A stretch of DNA of 64,000 bases. Origin: Pholis gunnellus. Taxonomy: Eukaryota; Chordata; Actinopteri; Perciformes; Pholidae. Made by a program: the position numbers and the translations under genes. Shown here piece after piece: positions 12,801 to 22,920 of the stretch (positions are counted from its first letter, which is position 1; each line of letters opens with the position of its first letter). Below the pieces are notes generated by a model that had not been told where the DNA came from, made no database searches, and saw only the letters and a program-made list of their open reading frames with translations. Location: contig OU342817.1 of assembly GCA_910591455.2 (NCBI GenBank), positions 14,891,915 to 14,955,914 on the forward strand, in the 5' to 3' direction.

Positions 12801-15283
12801 AGAGAGGCGGTTTCCACAGGAATGGCTTCACTTGTCTTGAAGGCAAAGTTCAACTTACAATTGAAGTATCAATCAATACAACAAAAACACTCTTGGGGCT
12901 AGACCTAGGCTGAATTTCCATGATCACAACGCTTTCCTATTTGGCTGTTCAACGCATGCCGTGGGTATGACCACATTTCCTAGGGGGAGCTAATCAACTA
13001 CAGCTTCTCTTCTTATTGTGCCTTTCTAAAACACTGATGCAGGATAAACACTACTAGTGGTTTATCTATAATGAAATTAAATCCAGTACATTCTGGATAC
13101 CGATGTAAACATGTCTCTGTCTGTTTACTAAGTATGTGATATAGGTCCGATGCAGGTGGGAGATTCGAGGTGTTTCATGTGCTTGTATACACGAGACAGT
13201 CAAGCCCAGGAGCATTATAGCTTTATATATGTGTGTGTGTGTGATTAATTCTATTCTAGAGGCTTGTCAAGAGACAAAAAGGGCAGGTGTAGACACAAGA
13301 AGGGGAGAACCAGGCATCTGTCTCGAGCATTCGGCCCTCAGGGCAAACAAAGCTGTGCACACACTAACTGTCTGATTGGCTTGCTGATCTAGACATATCT
13401 GCCTGGATACTGACACAATGCACCTGAAATACACGCCACACGGCCTTAATAACCGACAACTGGCACCATTGAAAGTTGTCTGACACAGAAAGGCAGCTGC
13501 ACTGCTGTTTGTTGTGCGGCAGGCTGCCATATGGGCCCGTTTTGTATCTCATTTATACGCTTTCAGTCAGTGCCAACTTTTGTCCTTAGTCAAACACCAC
13601 ATTGTCCCATCCAAGTTGGCACACTTCGAACTAAAATAACACGGAAATAAAGGAACATTTGGAAGACAGGTTTAAAAAAAAAAAATGTGAACAGGTGCAG
13701 ACGCTCAGAACCGGAAAAACATCAGCAAAGTGACATACTGATAACAAGACTCAATATTTCATGGTTGCCATTTCTTGCGTCACATCATTTTTTTTCTTCT
13801 TCCTTCCAGGCAACCGGTCTGTGTAGGAACATGCCCTACCTCCCTCATTATCATTTCCATTTCAAATAAGTCTACATAACACCGCTCACTTAATGACAGT
13901 ACAATAACACTCCCTGTCTCTCTCACGCACACGCACAGACACAACAACAACACTGCAGGGGCCACAAAGTTCATGCGCGAGTTTAGCGATACAAAGTGGG
14001 ATTCAAGATAAATGAACTGCTTTAAAAAGACTTGTGTTGTTGTTGTTTTTTTTTTATCTCACCCTCATCTCTGTCATCACAGTGTAAGAGGTGATTTTAA
14101 GCCAACAAGACAAATCGGCTGTCAGAAAAGAAAAAAAAGAAAAGTCAGACTAATAAGTCATACTTCCCACAAAAATATGTTGTCTAATAATCAGTGTCTG
14201 TGTTCTTTTTGTAGATAATATCTATTATTTTCTGCCGCCGTCACTCATAACAAGTCGGTCAACATTTCAGTTACCTGCGTGGACGAGTTCTGGGTGACAT
14301 CATTTCATTTCCGAGCACGTGGTAGCGCCTCGCCTCGTGGAGAAGCTGGTAGCACTCTGGAGCATTCTGGATGAGCTGGTCTCCCTCCACCGTCTGGACA
14401 AAGTAGTTGGGGTGCAAAAGGGGAAGGCGCACATTGTGCAGCAGGGCCTTCAGCATGGGCTTCCTTTGCTCCACACTGTGGTACACCCATCTCATCACCG
14501 CCTCGAACACCACCTCCTCCTTGCCGATGGACAGCTCATCGCTGACGGTGTACTCTTCCAGCTCCTCTTTGCGTAGAGCGAGGAACTCTTCGTGCTGAGC
14601 CACCTCGGAGAAGTTGGCCAGGGCGTAAGTGCGGCAGCGGCTGGCCAGTTGCTTCAGGGCGTGGGCGTCTGCGAAGTGCTGGATGCCCAGGCAGTTGCAA
14701 GGGTCCAGCTGGTCCTCCAGGAACTTGGCGCAGGCGTCGCGCAGCGTGTTGATCTGGAAGAGGCTGGAGGTCTCGAAGAGGAACTGGACGTTCTCTGTGG
14801 TGATCTTGGCGCGGCCGGTGTAGACGTAGGAGAGGAAGGACTCCATCGCCTCGGCCAGGATGCCGTTGATCTCGACGAGCATCTCGCGGCTCTCGCGGTG
14901 ATCGTTGCAGAACATGGCTCTGAAGTAGGAGGAGCAGGCCGAAAGCACGGCGCGATGGCAGGGGAACTCACGGCCCTGCACACTGATGACCACATCGGTG
15001 AACATGCGGCTGTCGCGGAACTCATTGAAGACCTGCAGGATGCCGTCTGAGTGGGATGAGCCGGAACAGAAGTCCAAGACGTCCTGGCTGGCTAACGTTT
15101 TGGAGTCAACCTCAAACACCTGAGGAGACAACAAACATGTATTATGGTTGTTGTTTTTTTTACAATTTGGGACTCAAGTCAGTTGAGACAAAAGTGTTTT
15201 GCGAGCACCTTGCGTTTGACAGCCGGCGAGTCTCTGATCCCAGACTCCTCCCTGATCATCCTTCTGCCCAGAATCAGCACCAT
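2889..15283 (-). CDS. klhl24: Kelch-like protein 24, BTB-BACK-Kelch Cullin-3 adaptor (7 coding exons)
   Basis: Coding exons on the minus strand: 15283-15209, 15119-14275, 12511-12327, 9416-9298, 4724-4536, 3381-3193 and 3089-2889. All junctions are GT-AG and phases agree, giving 600 aa, the same length as human KLHL24. The first exon encodes only 25 residues (MVLILGRR...KRK). The second holds the BTB domain (about residues 66-133, FTDVVISVQG...) and the BACK domain (about 168-270). Exons 3-7 encode six Kelch blades, each with a double glycine (VVVGG, VSGG, YVVGG, FVIGG, YVCGG, FILGG). KLHL24 is a substrate adaptor for the CUL3 ubiquitin ligase; the mammalian protein targets keratin 14 and itself and binds kainate receptor subunits. 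The large second exon is GC-rich compared with its neighbourhood. Near-complete identity to the human family in the BTB and Kelch parts makes the call firm; which teleost paralogue (a or b) is not resolved. Confidence 0.96.
4725..9297. other. klhl24 intron 4 (exon 4 to exon 5)
   Basis: About 4.6 kb of non-coding DNA. It contains a decayed LINE-like tail at 5184-5555, a purine-rich stretch near 6020-6075, and AG-rich segments near 6840-6900 and 7320-7610 that give spurious long minus-strand frames. No conserved exon was seen. Confidence 0.6.
5184..5555 (+). mobile_element. Decayed 3' end of a non-LTR retrotransposon (L2/Rex-like)
   Basis: The stretch reads like the C-terminal end of a fish LINE reverse-transcriptase frame with many stops: a remnant of the recurring 'loops of gct-gg-tca-gtg-att' type sequence near 5235-5260, then a 3' tail ending in gcaaatgagtgtccccatta, which resembles the usual LINE 3' end (aaatgaatttccccttgggg). 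The frame is broken throughout. The family assignment is from memory of fish repeats and was not searched. Confidence 0.4.
9821..9884. repeat. Poly-C tract followed by (AC)n microsatellite
   Basis: A run of 15 C (9821-9835) is followed by an AC array (9844-9884) in a klhl24 intron. Confidence 0.9.
10102..10137. repeat. Perfect inverted repeat, 14-bp arms and 8-bp loop
   Basis: The arms AAGAACCCATTGTT (10102-10115) and AACAATGGGTTCTT (10124-10137) are perfectly complementary, with loop GGATAGAT. The arms stop pairing at the next base on each side. It could be a trace of a small mobile element; no protein is associated. Confidence 0.85.
12512..14274. other. klhl24 intron 2 (BTB-BACK exon to first Kelch exon)
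   Basis: About 1.8 kb of AT-rich intron. I see no exon, RNA gene or clear repeat beyond short A and GT runs. Confidence 0.6.
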
Positions 15284-16351
15284 GGCTGCCACCTTCAACG
15301 TAGACCTTCTCTAAACTTCAAGATGACCCGAGGATGGAGAGCAGGCAGTTCAGTATCAATACAAAAAAAAAATTCCATTATTAATATTATTATCATGGCA
15401 TCCTATCAGATAGGTAGGAGGGGATAGCCAGCAACCTAATTGGATCACTGTAAGCACAAATTGAAAACATTCACCACGGACCAACAATACACTCAAGCCA
15501 CAAAGCCACACAGCCACACAGCATGTGTGCAGAAGTGGGAGAAAGCACGCGAGTTCTTGCAAATAGTTTTCTGCACACAGAGTAGTGCTAAGATGTCTTG
15601 TATCACGGTTTAAGAAAAGTAGCTTGAAGGAATGAAACCTGCTCATCACTGCTGCCAAACGGTTGTGCCCTGCAGCACATTGAAATGCACGAGATGGAAG
15701 ACGATAAAGAGACACAGGCGGGAGAGAGGTTGACACCAACCGTACACAGAAAGGGATTCTATTAGACAGCACATAATCTTTGTTTGAACAACAAGTGCAA
15801 AGTCAGTGACCTTGAGTCATATTCTCCATTTTATTTAAAGCCGCAGTCTGACGACATGTGTGTATTTAAGGCAAACAAGTTCCCCGTGAGGTATATACTT
15901 TGTTCACATCAACAAAGACTGTGTGTGTATTAAGACACATTAAAACACGAAGATATCATATTAAACATAGAACTCTTTTATCGATGGCCATACTGTCGGT
16001 GTTAAAAATGTCAGGTCTGGCCTTTCCTCCTGTGAGGTCATTTATCTCAGGTTATTTTTAACTGTGGCTCAGACTCAAACCTATTCACGTGCGTTATTTG
16101 CCTGCAGCAGCGCCTCCTTGAAGTCATGTAACGTTAGACCAAGAGGACAGGTTTAGCCAGAAGTGTCTGACGCAGAGGGATTTACATTGTGAATAATACC
16201 CACTGAGGAGTGAAATTAAATATAAAACCAAAAAAAGCTGATTTGATTGTGTTATGTTTTAATTGTCTTACTTGTTGCTGTTATCCATGTGAAAATAAGG
16301 GAAGTTGAAATTGCCAGAGGTTTATTTTTGTCAAATATGAAATGGCATAAC

Positions 16352-16412
<61 letters not shown>
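16352..16412. repeat. (AAT)n microsatellite
   Basis: About 20 AAT units, joined directly to a dispersed repeat tail on its right. This is a typical arrangement where a retroelement 3' end seeds a microsatellite. Confidence 0.95.
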
Positions 16413-16414
<2 letters not shown>

Positions 16415-16640
16415 TGTATTTATACAGCGCTTTTCACAGACAAAAAGTCACAAAGTGCTTAACAGAGCAGAAATGTAAAAGCATAAAAAACACAATGTGA
16501 CAATGGGGCCAATAAGTTACATACACACAGAAAAAATACAAAATTAAAACGTACTTTAAAAGCACGTCTAGGACATGGGTTTTACCCAAACGCCAGTCTA
16601 AAAAGGTGTTTAAGTATTAATTACAGACAATCACGAAAGA
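16413..16640. mobile_element. Teleost dispersed repeat (tatttatacagcgcttttcac type)
   Basis: The segment starts with atttatacagcgcttttcac followed by cacaaagtgcttaacagag, a signature I recognise as a very common dispersed repeat in fish genomes, usually ending in a trinucleotide array as here. No open frame is kept. The exact family name was not searched. Confidence 0.55.
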
Positions 16641-17149
16641 TATATGTGTGCTATGTGGTGCCAGGTCACTAAAAGGAGAGACAACACTGTAGTTTCGGTT
16701 AATTAGACAAAGGAGACTTGCCTCGTGCCGACCGTTAGCCCTTGACAACATACTAACATAAACACCAGCTTAGCAGTTGCTTAACTCAACATATTGAGAC
16801 AAAATTCAACAGGAAAGCAAGAAATAATGATAAACTCAGATCTCATAAACTCACTAACAACATTGTTATTGACAAAAACGTGTTACCTTACGCAGACGTT
16901 TCCAGATAAAGCTTCCTCTTCTCTGACAGTGGACACACACAAAAAAAGTATGGACGAAAATAGATCTTATCCTGAAATAGTTTATCGATATATTTTACGA
17001 TGTCTGCCCTCGGATGGTTATGGAAAGCAAAGAAGGCTGTTACGTAGCCGGGACATTTTGACTTTTAGGTGATGGCAAAAACAGAGAGCTCGAACTAGCT
17101 AACAGTAAACACAGAACCCATATATACTCGTCAGATGAAAAAAACAAAA

Positions 17150-17420
17150 ACATCCCACTGCACCCAGTCAGCTGGTGCTGCTAGTGCATCTTGGGAAATT
17201 GAGTTCTAATGATTGTTGTCGCATACGTTTTGCCCCAAAGAGAAACAACACTTCCCGAGCACCACTGGTCCTCCACGTGGCCGTCCTTTGTTTGCAAACA
17301 AACTTTTGGTGGAGAAAAAAAGTTCACAACAAGAAGGAACAGCGGTTGAGCAACACACGCGAAACAGTCAGCGTTATGACGTAACTCATATTAACACGTA
17401 GAGGCCAGTTAGTGCGACGG
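17150..17420 (-). promoter_or_regulatory. Candidate klhl24 promoter
   Basis: Three promoter-type motifs cluster here. A degenerate ZNF143-type site (gcatcttgggaaattg) lies near 17187-17202, an E-box CACGTG near 17274-17279, and an ATF/CREB-like TGACGTAA near 17378-17385. The region is about 1.9 kb upstream of the klhl24 ATG exon, and the gene is known to start with a non-coding exon in other vertebrates. The assignment to klhl24 is inferred from position only. Confidence 0.4.
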
Positions 17421-17813
17421 TATTAACCACAAATTGTATAGACACACGTCATTAAATACACATTATTACTATTATATGTACAAATATGTTATATGTATAC
17501 ACGTATATGTTACATCGATACAACGGCAAAAAAAACAACAACGCACAACGATATGTGCCAAACAAAAAACAGCTGGAATGTGATCCCGGGGATAGTGGAA
17601 ATACACAGGTTGAAACGAGACACGCAACGTTCTTTTCAGGTGAAGGGGGAGAGGGAGGAATTTAGTTGGAACAAAGGATGTCACAACTTCTTTACCCTGT
17701 TGCAAAATATTTCTGAGAGCTGCCATCTGGGTTCCCTGGAAGTGTCCACGATGTTATGAACGACCCGGACAGTTTACACTGTTTTGGAGCATGTACGTAG
17801 TACTGGGTGGGGT

Positions 17814-17840
<27 letters not shown>
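17814..17840. repeat. Poly-G tract (27 G)
   Basis: Uninterrupted run of 27 G on the plus strand, preceded by GGGTGGGGT. It has G-quadruplex potential, and its length is probably uncertain in the assembly. Confidence 0.9.
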
Positions 17841-17845
<5 letters not shown>

Positions 17846-18567
17846 ACCCCTGAGGTCATACAGGTAGGTTACACCATCAGCAAAACACACTCACTGGAAC
17901 ATCCAGAAGTTGAGACACATCAGCAACTCATTGACCATCTTCAGGAAACGGATGGACACAGCCGAGCCTAGGAGAGAATACTGCAAAAGGCAGGTTGTTG
18001 TGCCCCCCCCCCCCTCCTTTCCCCCGGGCCCCTGCTGTTCAAGTTCACCAGGACAAAACCATGTAATCAGAGAAGACCACGAGGAAGATAAGCAGAGCAA
18101 GCGACACTGCCACGTGCAACCATGTCCACGGAAAAGCAGTTGTATCAGTCAACAAAGAAAAGTATCTGGTATGTTGTATAATTAGATTTGACAATTTGTT
18201 CATATGTGATCCAGATACAGTAGGAAGGCGACAGTGAGCACCGGGACACGTGTTACCAAGCAAACACAGGACAGAGCAGTGACGCAGTGGACAGACAAAT
18301 GTGTCCCTCTGCTGTTGAGTTGTTGTACCGGTTACACAGCCAAGGCAGAGAAAAGTCCCTAAAGCCAGGTGTCTGACTCATCACTTTTCACTTTCCACAC
18401 ACACCTACCTTAATGAGGGAAGGTGCTCTTTTATTTCCTCTAGTGCCTTAAAGTCAGTCAGCCATTTGTTAATGGACATCCAGTTTTAGACAAAATTGGA
18501 GTTGAGTGCTTTGTTTCCACAGTATGCTCATAAAACTGAGGCTGAGTGGCTTTTATATTGTATAATA

Positions 18568-18570
<3 letters not shown>

Positions 18571-18606
<36 letters not shown>
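18571..18606. repeat. (GAT)n microsatellite
   Basis: Twelve GAT units, present in the left duplication unit only. The matching place in the right unit has just two to three. Confidence 0.9.
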
Positions 18607-19218
18607 TACTATTTACTTTTTTTTAAATGGGATTATATATTTCCTCAACATAGACATAACTTGGAAAGCAAGGAAGTTCAGCATATTCTCATTTGGATCC
18701 ATACAGCAGTAAAATAGTTATTTTTATTATAATCAAACACAAATAACACACAAGACTACAGTTGGCAGGGATGTTGAATAACTAATTTACATTTTACTGG
18801 GCAGTGACCAGGGCTGTAGCTACCATTGAGTACACAGAGGACATTGGAATTTGAGTTGAGGAGGAGTTTTGTTCTAAATTTAGACACAAATTACGCATTG
18901 TGTTTAACAATCAGTGTTCTTAAATATGATAGCTGTAAAAAAAAAAAAGATAAAATGAAGATATTTGAGTGTTTCTTCTGTGTTCTTGCGTATTTGGGGA
19001 GAGTTTTGAAACAGCATGTAGACAATATACACCAACAAACATTATATTGTAATAAATAGTATCTTTTTTTGATGGCTAGTCAAATTAAAAATGAATGCAA
19101 ATGGATTTTGACTGCCCTTGCAATTACATCTTTGTCTTTTTGGAGGGCAACTGAGAAAATGTACATCACAATCAATTCCATGAAAACAATTTGAATAACG
19201 GACAGTTTGCAGGTGTCT

Positions 19219-20175
19219 TCATGAAACTGTGGTCTGGCTGAGTCTCCTGTGCTGGTGCAGCCACTGCATTAGAGTGTCAGAGATCTCCCTGTACCTCAGC
19301 CCATACAGGTATGGAGCGAACGCCCTGGGCAGCAACATGAAGACACACATATTGACTGTGCTGATCCACACGCGTAAATCCTGACTTATGTCTTTCTTCT
19401 GGAACAGGTAGAGCTCCATGATGAAAACAAAGCCGGGGGCAAAGTAGAGCAGGAGAAGGACCCCGTGAGCCAGCAGTGTGACCCGGGCCCTGGAGAAGCG
19501 TCTCTGCCAGATGCCCTGGGTCCTTGTTACCATGTAGAGCCGAATGTAGCAGACAAAAATGAGAACGGCACAGATGACCGCAGTTACGAAGAAGTAGACG
19601 TGGATCCCCCCTATGTTCTTGACCTGAATAAAGCCAAGGGAGATGAGGACCAGACACACAGCCACCCTTTCGTGCAAGTTTTCCCTCTCCACCTCCTTCA
19701 TGATCACCAGGCTGAGAGGGTACAGGGCTGCCAGCACCCACACCCCCAGCAGTATGCGGTGGGTGCGGGCAGGTAGAAGGAGGTCATGGTAACGAAGGGG
19801 CCAGCGAACCGCAGCGTAGGTGTCGACCACCATCAGGGTGACGGTGAGGATGGCACAGCTGTAGGTGATGACGGTAACGGCTGTGATCAGCTCACAGACC
19901 AGCCTGGACATCTGAGCTCTCGTGGCGTTACAGATCACCATGGTCAGGTTGAGGACGAGGAAGAGCATGTCCGCCATCAGGGTGTTGGCCATCAGCAGGT
20001 AACGTGTCTCCTGACGCAGGGCACGGGACAGGAAAATGCATCTCAGGAGAACGGGGTTGGCCAGCAAGGTGGCCAGAGTGATGACTGTGGCTGGGATGGA
20101 GAACAAATCCAGGTGCCACTTCACCATGCACTCCACCCATTCCTGTGTGAGGTTTAAAATGGACATCGATGGCAT
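19219..20175 (-). CDS. gpr148: GPR148-like class A G-protein-coupled receptor, left copy
   Basis: Single-exon frame of 318 aa, a full seven-transmembrane receptor. The start MPSMSIL leads to a likely N-glycosylation site (NLT at residue 8). TM1 is near residues 25-50, TM2 contains YLLMANTLMADMLF, TM3 ends in DTY in place of DRY, TM6 follows SRARVTLLAHGVLLL, and TM7 ends LLPRAFAPYLYGLRYRE. The motifs LRQExxYLLxAN, GIWxxxxSRARxTLLxH and LPRAxxxYLYxLRYR match human GPR148, an orphan receptor. It differs from the right copy at 11 residues, all in the first half. Minus-strand 3' flank and coding 3' half are identical to the other copy. Coupling and ligand cannot be inferred. Confidence 0.88.
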   Translation of the reverse strand: MPSMSILNLTQEWVECMVKWHLDLFSIPATVITLATLLANPVLLRCIFLSRALRQETRYLLMANTLMADMLFLVLNLTMVICNATRAQMSRLVCELITAVTVITYSCAILTVTLMVVDTYAAVRWPLRYHDLLLPARTHRILLGVWVLAALYPLSLVIMKEVERENLHERVAVCLVLISLGFIQVKNIGGIHVYFFVTAVICAVLIFVCYIRLYMVTRTQGIWQRRFSRARVTLLAHGVLLLLYFAPGFVFIMELYLFQKKDISQDLRVWISTVNMCVFMLLPRAFAPYLYGLRYREISDTLMQWLHQHRRLSQTTVS

Positions 20176-21252
20176 AATTTTGTCTTTTCAGCTACGGAGG
20201 CACAGATGCTCTGACTGAGGTGTGTTTTACGGTGTGTTGACTACTTCCTCCAGTAGCTTCCTGTTAATGAAAAGACCATGAATTTAAGTCAACAGAGTGG
20301 CAAACCTGTAATGTATACATTTTTCAACTTCTTTGTCACTTTGTTGACTCAGACATTGATCAAACTTTTGTAGTGCTCCTCTTGGTTATTTATAGTCCAA
20401 AGGACTAGGGAAATGACAGGCCAAAAATTCAAATATATATACAGTGATGGTCTGTGTTATGTTCCAAATGAAAAAAAAATGCAAATGAAGATGGTGATGT
20501 AATAAATAACTCAATGTAACAGGAAACATTACAAGATGTTCATTTAACTTTTTTTCTTTTTAATTACAATTGACTTCAGTTGGACTGCAGTTTGGATGAA
20601 ACAATCTTTTAGGGAATTTTATTACATACATTTCCCTACACTTTCAGATGGGGCATCAGAATTAAATATAGTTTTTCTTTGTATACAAACCTGATAGTTA
20701 TGCTCCTGCCACCCCACTAAATGCTTACAAATACTCTTAACACTTGAGACAAAAACATAAAATCAGTTGGTTCTGTTCAAACTTTGCGTAGACACACCTA
20801 TTGACAAATTATTGATTGGCCAAAGGTACGTTTTCTTACCTTATGTCCAGAACAGAAAAAACCTGTGTGTTGCACGTCCATTAGGCTTTGCACTTCTAAA
20901 AATCAATGGACGTCTTTTTTGACCTGTCTCACCCACTGGCCTTATCTGATGTCCTCTTTGTTGACTCATACAGATAATATAGGGATGGAGAAAGCTACAG
21001 CCACTTGACAGTCACATAGTAACAGGGAGGGGCTATCATCCTACCAGCTATTCCTCATGTTGCCACTTTGTCAGTGTTTCCTACCCACTAGTTGTATTTT
21101 TTGTGTTAACTCATTGAAAGCCATCGAGATTAAATTGATAAGATTCCCATCTTCTGTGAAATTGCTTCAACTTGTGGGGTCACTTAGGCAAAGTCTCAAA
21201 CTTATTTTGACCGTGGAAAGACTATATGGGAGAAAATGTTTATGCGCCTCAC

Positions 21253-22906
21253 AGGCACTGATGGCCAACACCGCCGCTGAGAGACATCAGTCAGCAGCAG
21301 TCCACGAGCAGGCATTTGCTGCGTTAACCGCTCAGGTCCAACAGCTAACAGCAGTCCTGACCCAGCAGGCAGTTTCAGCTCCTCCTCCTGCCCCTCTGAT
21401 GCCTGCTCCAGCATATGAGCCCCGTGTGGGCACCCCAGAGCGCTACGCTGGAGAACCTGAGGGCTGGAACCCATTCATCACAAACTGCTCCATCCTGTTT
21501 TCCCTGCAGCCCTATACGTTTGCCTCGGAGGAGGCTAAGGTAGCCTTTACCATCAACCACCTGATAGGCAGGGCACGACTGTGGGGCAACGCCGAATGGG
21601 AGAGGCACACGCCAGCCTGCTCTTCCGTCCTAACTTTTCCTGCTGAGCTACACAAAGTGTTCGGGGCAGCCTCCAAGGGCCCTGATTCTACCGAGGGACT
21701 TATTGATCGGCGTCAGGGAGACCGGACAGTTGCTGATTATGCCATTGAGTTTCGCATTAGAGCACGCCTTAGTGACTGGAACTCTGCAGCTCAGTGTGAC
21801 GCCTTTCTGGCTGGACTAGCAGAATACATTAAAGTTGAACTGGTCTCTTTTGATTTGCCTTCCGTCCTGGATGGCTTAGTTGAACTGACTTCCCGAGTGG
21901 ATAGACGCATCCAGGCAAAGCAACAGGAGCGACGCAAGGGGGAGGCAGATCGCTGCTCTTCCACCCGGTCTCGAGGTCCTCCAGCAGCTACCAGCATCAC
22001 CCCAGGGTCTCAACCTGGGGGAGCTGAACCCATGCAGGTTGGGCGCACCAGCCTCACTCCAGAGGAGCGTGAACGCCGCCACCGGGGGAATCTCTGCCTG
22101 TACTGTGGCCAGGCTGGTCACTTTGTATCCCGGTGCCCAGCAAAAGGCACGGCTCATCAGTAGTGGGGGATGTACCGTATTCATCTTTTGGAGCAACAAC
22201 TGAACTTCTGACTCACCCAGAATCTGATCGGTATTTTATTCTTGCTTTAATTAAGTTGTCTTTATAGCTGTACTTAGGCCTACCTCGGCTGAGTAGGCCT
22301 TCCAGAACCTTAAGGCCCGATTTACTTCTGCCCCTATCCTCCAAGTCCCTGATCCTGAGAGACAGTTTGTTGTGGAGGTGGATGCCTCCGATGTTGGGGT
22401 GGGAGCCATCCTATCCCAGCGGGCTGCCAACGACCAGAAGCTTCACCCCTGCGCTTTCTTTTCTAGGCGGCACTCACCAGCTGAAAGGAACTATGACATT
22501 GGTAACTGAGAGATGCTAGCTGCTAAGCTAGCCCTTGAAGAATGGCGCCACTGGCTTGAGGGGACCAGTCTGCCCTTTTTGGTATGGACTGATCAAAAGA
22601 ACCTTGAGTACATCCAATCTGTCAAAAGACTGAACTCTTGGCAAGCCAGATGGTCCCTGTTTATTACGCGATTCAACTTTTCCCTCTGTTACCGGCCCAG
22701 TACCCGCAACATCAAGCCTGACGCCCTGTCCCGCCAGTTTGTGGAGAAAGGGGATTCCACCCCTGGCAATGACAATATCCTTTCTGCTCCCGTCTTGGTT
22801 GCTTCGATCATCTGGGAGGTAGAGGAGAGAGTCAAGGCCGCCCTGGAAGACCAGCTCGGTCCTAGCTCCTGCCCTCCTGACCAACTGTTCGTCCCTCAGA
22901 TCCTGA
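21253..22906 (+). mobile_element. Rearranged Ty3/gypsy retrotransposon fragment
   Basis: This sequence lies exactly where the left and right duplication units stop matching (after 21252, and again from 22906). It holds an intact gag frame and a pol remnant starting inside the RT/RNase H junction. Protease and most of the reverse transcriptase are absent, no integrase is seen, and no LTRs or target-site duplication are visible. About 1.65 kb of element stands where the right unit has about 1.7 kb of mterf4 and flank (26368-28076). Confidence 0.85.
21261..22163 (+). CDS. Ty3/gypsy-type Gag protein, intact frame
   Basis: 300-aa frame from ATG (21261) to a stop at 22161-22163. The N-terminal part is helical and glutamine/alanine-rich, followed by a capsid-like region with the usual gypsy motif of the type YAGEPEG...F and a retrotransposon-gag core. 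The C-terminus carries one zinc knuckle, CLYCGQAGHFVSRC (CX2CX4HX4C), at about residues 279-292. The frame can be read upstream to 21057, but those codons lie in duplicated gpr148 flank, so the ATG at the element boundary is the better start. Gag packages element RNA in virus-like particles. Here the rest of the element is missing, so it could act only with help in trans, or be a recent dead copy. Confidence 0.75.
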   Translation: MANTAAERHQSAAVHEQAFAALTAQVQQLTAVLTQQAVSAPPPAPLMPAPAYEPRVGTPERYAGEPEGWNPFITNCSILFSLQPYTFASEEAKVAFTINHLIGRARLWGNAEWERHTPACSSVLTFPAELHKVFGAASKGPDSTEGLIDRRQGDRTVADYAIEFRIRARLSDWNSAAQCDAFLAGLAEYIKVELVSFDLPSVLDGLVELTSRVDRRIQAKQQERRKGEADRCSSTRSRGPPAATSITPGSQPGGAEPMQVGRTSLTPEERERRHRGNLCLYCGQAGHFVSRCPAKGTAHQ

Positions 22907-22920
22907 GCACTTCTCTCTGA
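22296..22920 (+). pseudogene. Ty3/gypsy pol remnant (end of RT and RNase H)
   Basis: The translated frame starts in the RT/RNase H connection (AFQNLKARFTSAPIL), passes the RNase H motif VEVDASDVGVGAILSQR and FFSRRHSPAERNYDIGN, and then hits an in-frame TGA (22507-22509) where the family has an arginine codon before E-(L/M)-L. It reopens (EMLAAKLALEEWRHWLEG, WTDQKNLEY, RPSTRNIKPDALSR) up to about 22905, where mterf4 sequence begins. The last few codons of the frame lie in that mterf4 DNA. Integrase is absent. This is non-functional. Confidence 0.85.

Larger units (their letters stand above)
15284..18456. other. Region upstream of klhl24
   Basis: It should hold the klhl24 5' UTR exon or exons and promoter. 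A minus-strand acceptor-like TTTAG lies just upstream of the ATG exon (near 15316). A plausible non-coding exon ends at a minus-strand donor AAG|GTAACA near 16889. It also contains an AAT microsatellite fused to a dispersed repeat tail (16352-16640), a 27-base G run and a C run. No protein-coding gene was recognised. Confidence 0.5.

Noticed and set aside
14592..15050. 152-codon plus-strand frame
   Set aside because: Exact antisense of the GC-rich klhl24 BTB-BACK exon.
21057..21260. Upstream extension of the gag frame by 68 codons
   Set aside because: These bases are duplicated gpr148 flank (matching 26161-26367), so they predate the element.
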